This document shows, in pieces, positions 61,401-64,000 of a stretch of DNA of 64,000 nucleotides. Each line of letters begins with the position of its first letter. The first letter of the stretch is position 1. The notes beneath the pieces were generated by a model. The model had not been told where the DNA came from. It did no database searches and worked only from the letters and a program-made list of their open reading frames with translations. A program made the translations under genes and the position numbers. The DNA is taken from the NCBI GenBank assembly GCA_964017195.1, contig OZ024896.1, positions 26,945,430 through 27,009,429 of the forward strand. Reading direction: 5' to 3'. This DNA is from Siderastrea radians (Eukaryota > Cnidaria > Anthozoa > Scleractinia > Rhizangiidae).

Positions 61401-64000
61401 AAAAGATATGACTTACAAACACTTCTGTAAAACAGCAGTAAGCACAGACAATTGCAGGGAATAATTCAACTTCATTCAAGGAAAATTTTTTCACCCCATG
61501 ATCACTCAACTTCACCGTGAAAGTGTTCAAACCACCTAGGGCGTACTCTCATATAGAAGGAGAGAGGGGTTGCAAACTGCCGATTTGGATATTACTTTGA
61601 GTAGACAGGATGGAATACAAACAATACATACTACATAATAATACATACTAGTCATACTAGTAATACATCATGGTATTGCTTAGGGTTGTAACTGAAGAAT
61701 AAAAATATTTCCATCATTGTTGTGTGTTTGGTGTAGATGTTTCAAAACTTCTGTCATGTCCAGATTGGTCTCCTCTAGGATTACAATGAAAAAAATCTGA
61801 AGAGCAATATTATTCTTGACTCACTGGAGTTATACCACAGGTGAAAAGTCTAAGGAATGTCACTACTATAATCATGTAAGAAAATGTTATTCTAATCTCC
61901 CTGGGGAGAAGACTCACCCGCTTCCCTAGCTTGTCTATTAAGCAGGGTATGCAGAGCAGTGGGAAGGTTGAAGGCTAAACTTAGGAATGCTTGCATTTCA
62001 TGCCGTAGTTTGGGGGCAGTTTAGGTATCATCCCCTTCGAGCGATGCCAACATTTCCTTTGACTCCCCAGTGCTCTGCATTTTCAATTCCCAGCCTGGCA
62101 ACCCCACACGGTTATTATAGTTGCACAAAAATAATGAAAAGGCATTATTAACAATGCTTCTTTTGACAATAATTTATTATTTATGCAAACATCTTCCATC
62201 AAAACACTCCAGTTGTGCCAGTTCTTCTGGGTAAGCAGCTCTGCATAACCTGGAAAAAAGCAACTCTTGTTGTTAAATCTGAAGTAACTTCTGAGCATGT
62301 TGTTGCAAATACTTTTTTTTCTTAGTCTTGTTTTATGATGGTAATAGCAAATTAGTAAATTAATTTAAATATACAGTAGAAAACAAAATGATGCAAGTCT
62401 TCAAATCACATCAGCATCAAACAAAAAACAACACCAGTTTACAGCAGTGCCAGAAGTGAGAGCTGATCTAGTAAATAAAATGTCAAAATTTATTTGGAAG
62501 AAAAAAATTTAGGTCGTGAATAAAAACATCTTGCAGCTGCTTCTGCAAGAAAGCACCACAAATATTTTCCAAAAAGTACATTTGACCTAGATGATGAAAT
62601 GAGCATCCAAAAGCTCATTCAAATTTCTACTGCCAGAATATGATAACATTTTGTTCTGCATGCTGCACACAGCTTTTATAATCCTAATTTCTCAAGACAG
62701 TAGAGAACCGTTTCCAATGCGGCCTACAGCTTGCAGGGTCTCGTCTCCCATTTTTTTAGTTGTTTTCTTTTTTACTCCCACACAATCTACAATCACCGTG
62801 CTTTTCCTTGACTACACGGGAAAAATGAACATAGCGTGAAATTCGAGTCACAGCAGCCTTCGATCGGCCAACGGCCTAGCCGAAACTCCACTGCTACTTC
62901 GAAAGCCGTGTTACCGACAATGCAGCCGCGTTACCATACGCAAATACCATAAATTAAAGGCAAATTTTATAAAGATATTCGTGATATTTTTTTGTAAAGA
63001 CGAAAAATATGCTACGTACCTTGTTTTTCCACTTATCTGATGCCCACTCGCTATGTAATCGAATAGAACTTAGCGAACCTCGCGACAGTTCTCGTGCTCA
63101 AAATCCTCAACACGTTAAACGACGCCATTAGTTCCCCACTCAACTGCATCTTCTTTGTTTAGTGCTATTGTGTGCAAGGTCTTTTGGGAAAAGGGTCCTT
63201 TACGACCGAGAAAAGAGCTCAGAAATGACTAAATATAGTGTGCCCGGCTTTGGCGGCCATATTGCCTTTTCTGATGACGTCACCATATATCCAATTCTGG
63301 TTATGTCCCGGACTGTAAAAGTGAACTAATTTGAAAAGGGTCACTTTAGCCTCCAGGAATACCTTAATGCTTAACTAGAAAAGTTAACCTGTTTAGTATA
63401 GTAGCTGCCATACGTTTTTGGTTATCCGTCATTTATAGGTAGATTAGATAACAATCACTTTGCCCTGAGTCGTCTTGTGCCTTAAATGAAAATATTAGCG
63501 ACTGGACTAGCTGACGGATTGAGCAATTTGAAAGCTGAGACTACGACACTTAGCTAAAGGCGTACCGCTACCTGCGTATTATCAGTTTGGTAATTACCAA
63601 TCATTACCTAAGTAATCATTGTTCAAATGCTCTAGTAAGTTAAAAAACACTATTTCAGTGAAAACGTAGCCGTGTACGTTACACCTAAAACATTTGAGCT
63701 ACTATGCCTGTACTTAACAATTCGGCTGCTTCTCCTCGTTTTCTAAGCTGAGTGGAATATCGTTCATAAAAACCAAGGACGAGTAGTCTACCGTGAGGTA
63801 CTACTGTTTTTTCAGCCGAGTTCTAATTTTTGCGATTTTTGCGGGTTTTTTCGCGATCCGCAAAAATAAGTTCCCACGAAACAAAATTGCCACATTTTTT
63901 CCGCAAAAATTAATTCTCCACTGTAGAAATTATACACAAAAATACTGGTTTGAAGGAGAAAATGCCATTGATAATTCGGTGGATAATAAATCAAGAGGTA
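58410..64000. other. No gene seen
   Basis: AT-rich intergenic or intronic DNA. A diverged repeat pair (about 58640-58735 and 63520-63625, with TTGAGACTATGAC/CTGAGACTACGAC and GTAATTACCAA variants) is visible. The end (63880-63930) carries GCAAAAATTAATTCTCCACT, similar to ends of small DNA transposons. All open frames are under 90 codons. Confidence 0.45.

Overview
The window looks like nuclear DNA of a cnidarian, most likely an anthozoan such as a stony coral or sea anemone. The reasons are one large intron-rich gene of metazoan type, GT-AG introns with phase-symmetric fibronectin III exons, many short foldback or MITE-like repeats, tRNA-derived SINEs, and a tyrosine-recombinase retrotransposon. 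Most of the window is AT-rich and non-coding. Few of the longer open frames are genes. The organism call is inference, since no rRNA or mitochondrial marker is present.

The main gene lies on the minus strand from about 46.0 kb down to 16.7 kb. I can chain twelve exons by hand. All their splice phases agree and they sum to 2859 nt (952 residues plus stop). The chain is a short Cys-rich exon, five fibronectin type III exons (each phase 1-1), then an ionotropic-glutamate-receptor-like channel: a Cys-rich S1-like segment with M1, a re-entrant pore exon, an M3 exon, an S2-like lobe and an M4 exon with a basic tail. The pore carries TLGYGD, the potassium-channel selectivity signature, split by an intron between the first G and the Y. 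A fibronectin-III ectodomain joined to a potassium-type glutamate-receptor channel is the most interesting protein in the window. The 5' end (signal peptide, promoter) was not found.

The 12.6 kb intron between its first two FN3 exons (32.8-45.4 kb) holds three other things. (1) A decayed DIRS/Ngaro-type retrotransposon (34.56-38.45 kb: gag-like, RT, RNase H, tyrosine recombinase) sits between long inverted arms at about 34.0-34.4 and 38.6-39.0 kb. (2) A plus-strand, frameshifted, spliced gene (39.3-41.9 kb) encodes a superfamily-3-helicase-like ATPase ending in a nuclear-localisation-like cluster and a canonical PCNA-binding motif. (3) A convergent minus-strand pseudogene (43.8-42.1 kb) has a C2H2 finger, a tyrosine-recombinase fold and a Myb/SANT domain. 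Items 2 and 3 may be the remains of one replicating, recombinase-mobilised element. Next to them is a 530 bp stretch packed with GGAAC/GTTCC pentamers, and a compound trinucleotide microsatellite.

Elsewhere: a truncated intronless ORF and a convergent one at the left edge (1-1.24 kb, AT-rich, possibly from a mobile or viral element); tRNA-derived SINEs at 6.5-7.6 kb; a decayed non-LTR retrotransposon at 17.7-18.8 kb inside an intron; a 102 bp intronic hairpin at 28.03 kb; two MITEs with TTA/TAA target duplications (25.0 and 54.8 kb); foldback elements at 31.07, 47.5, 48.08, 48.4 and 51.7 kb; and tandem duplications at 14.0 and 57.85 kb. From 46 to 64 kb I see repeats but no convincing gene.
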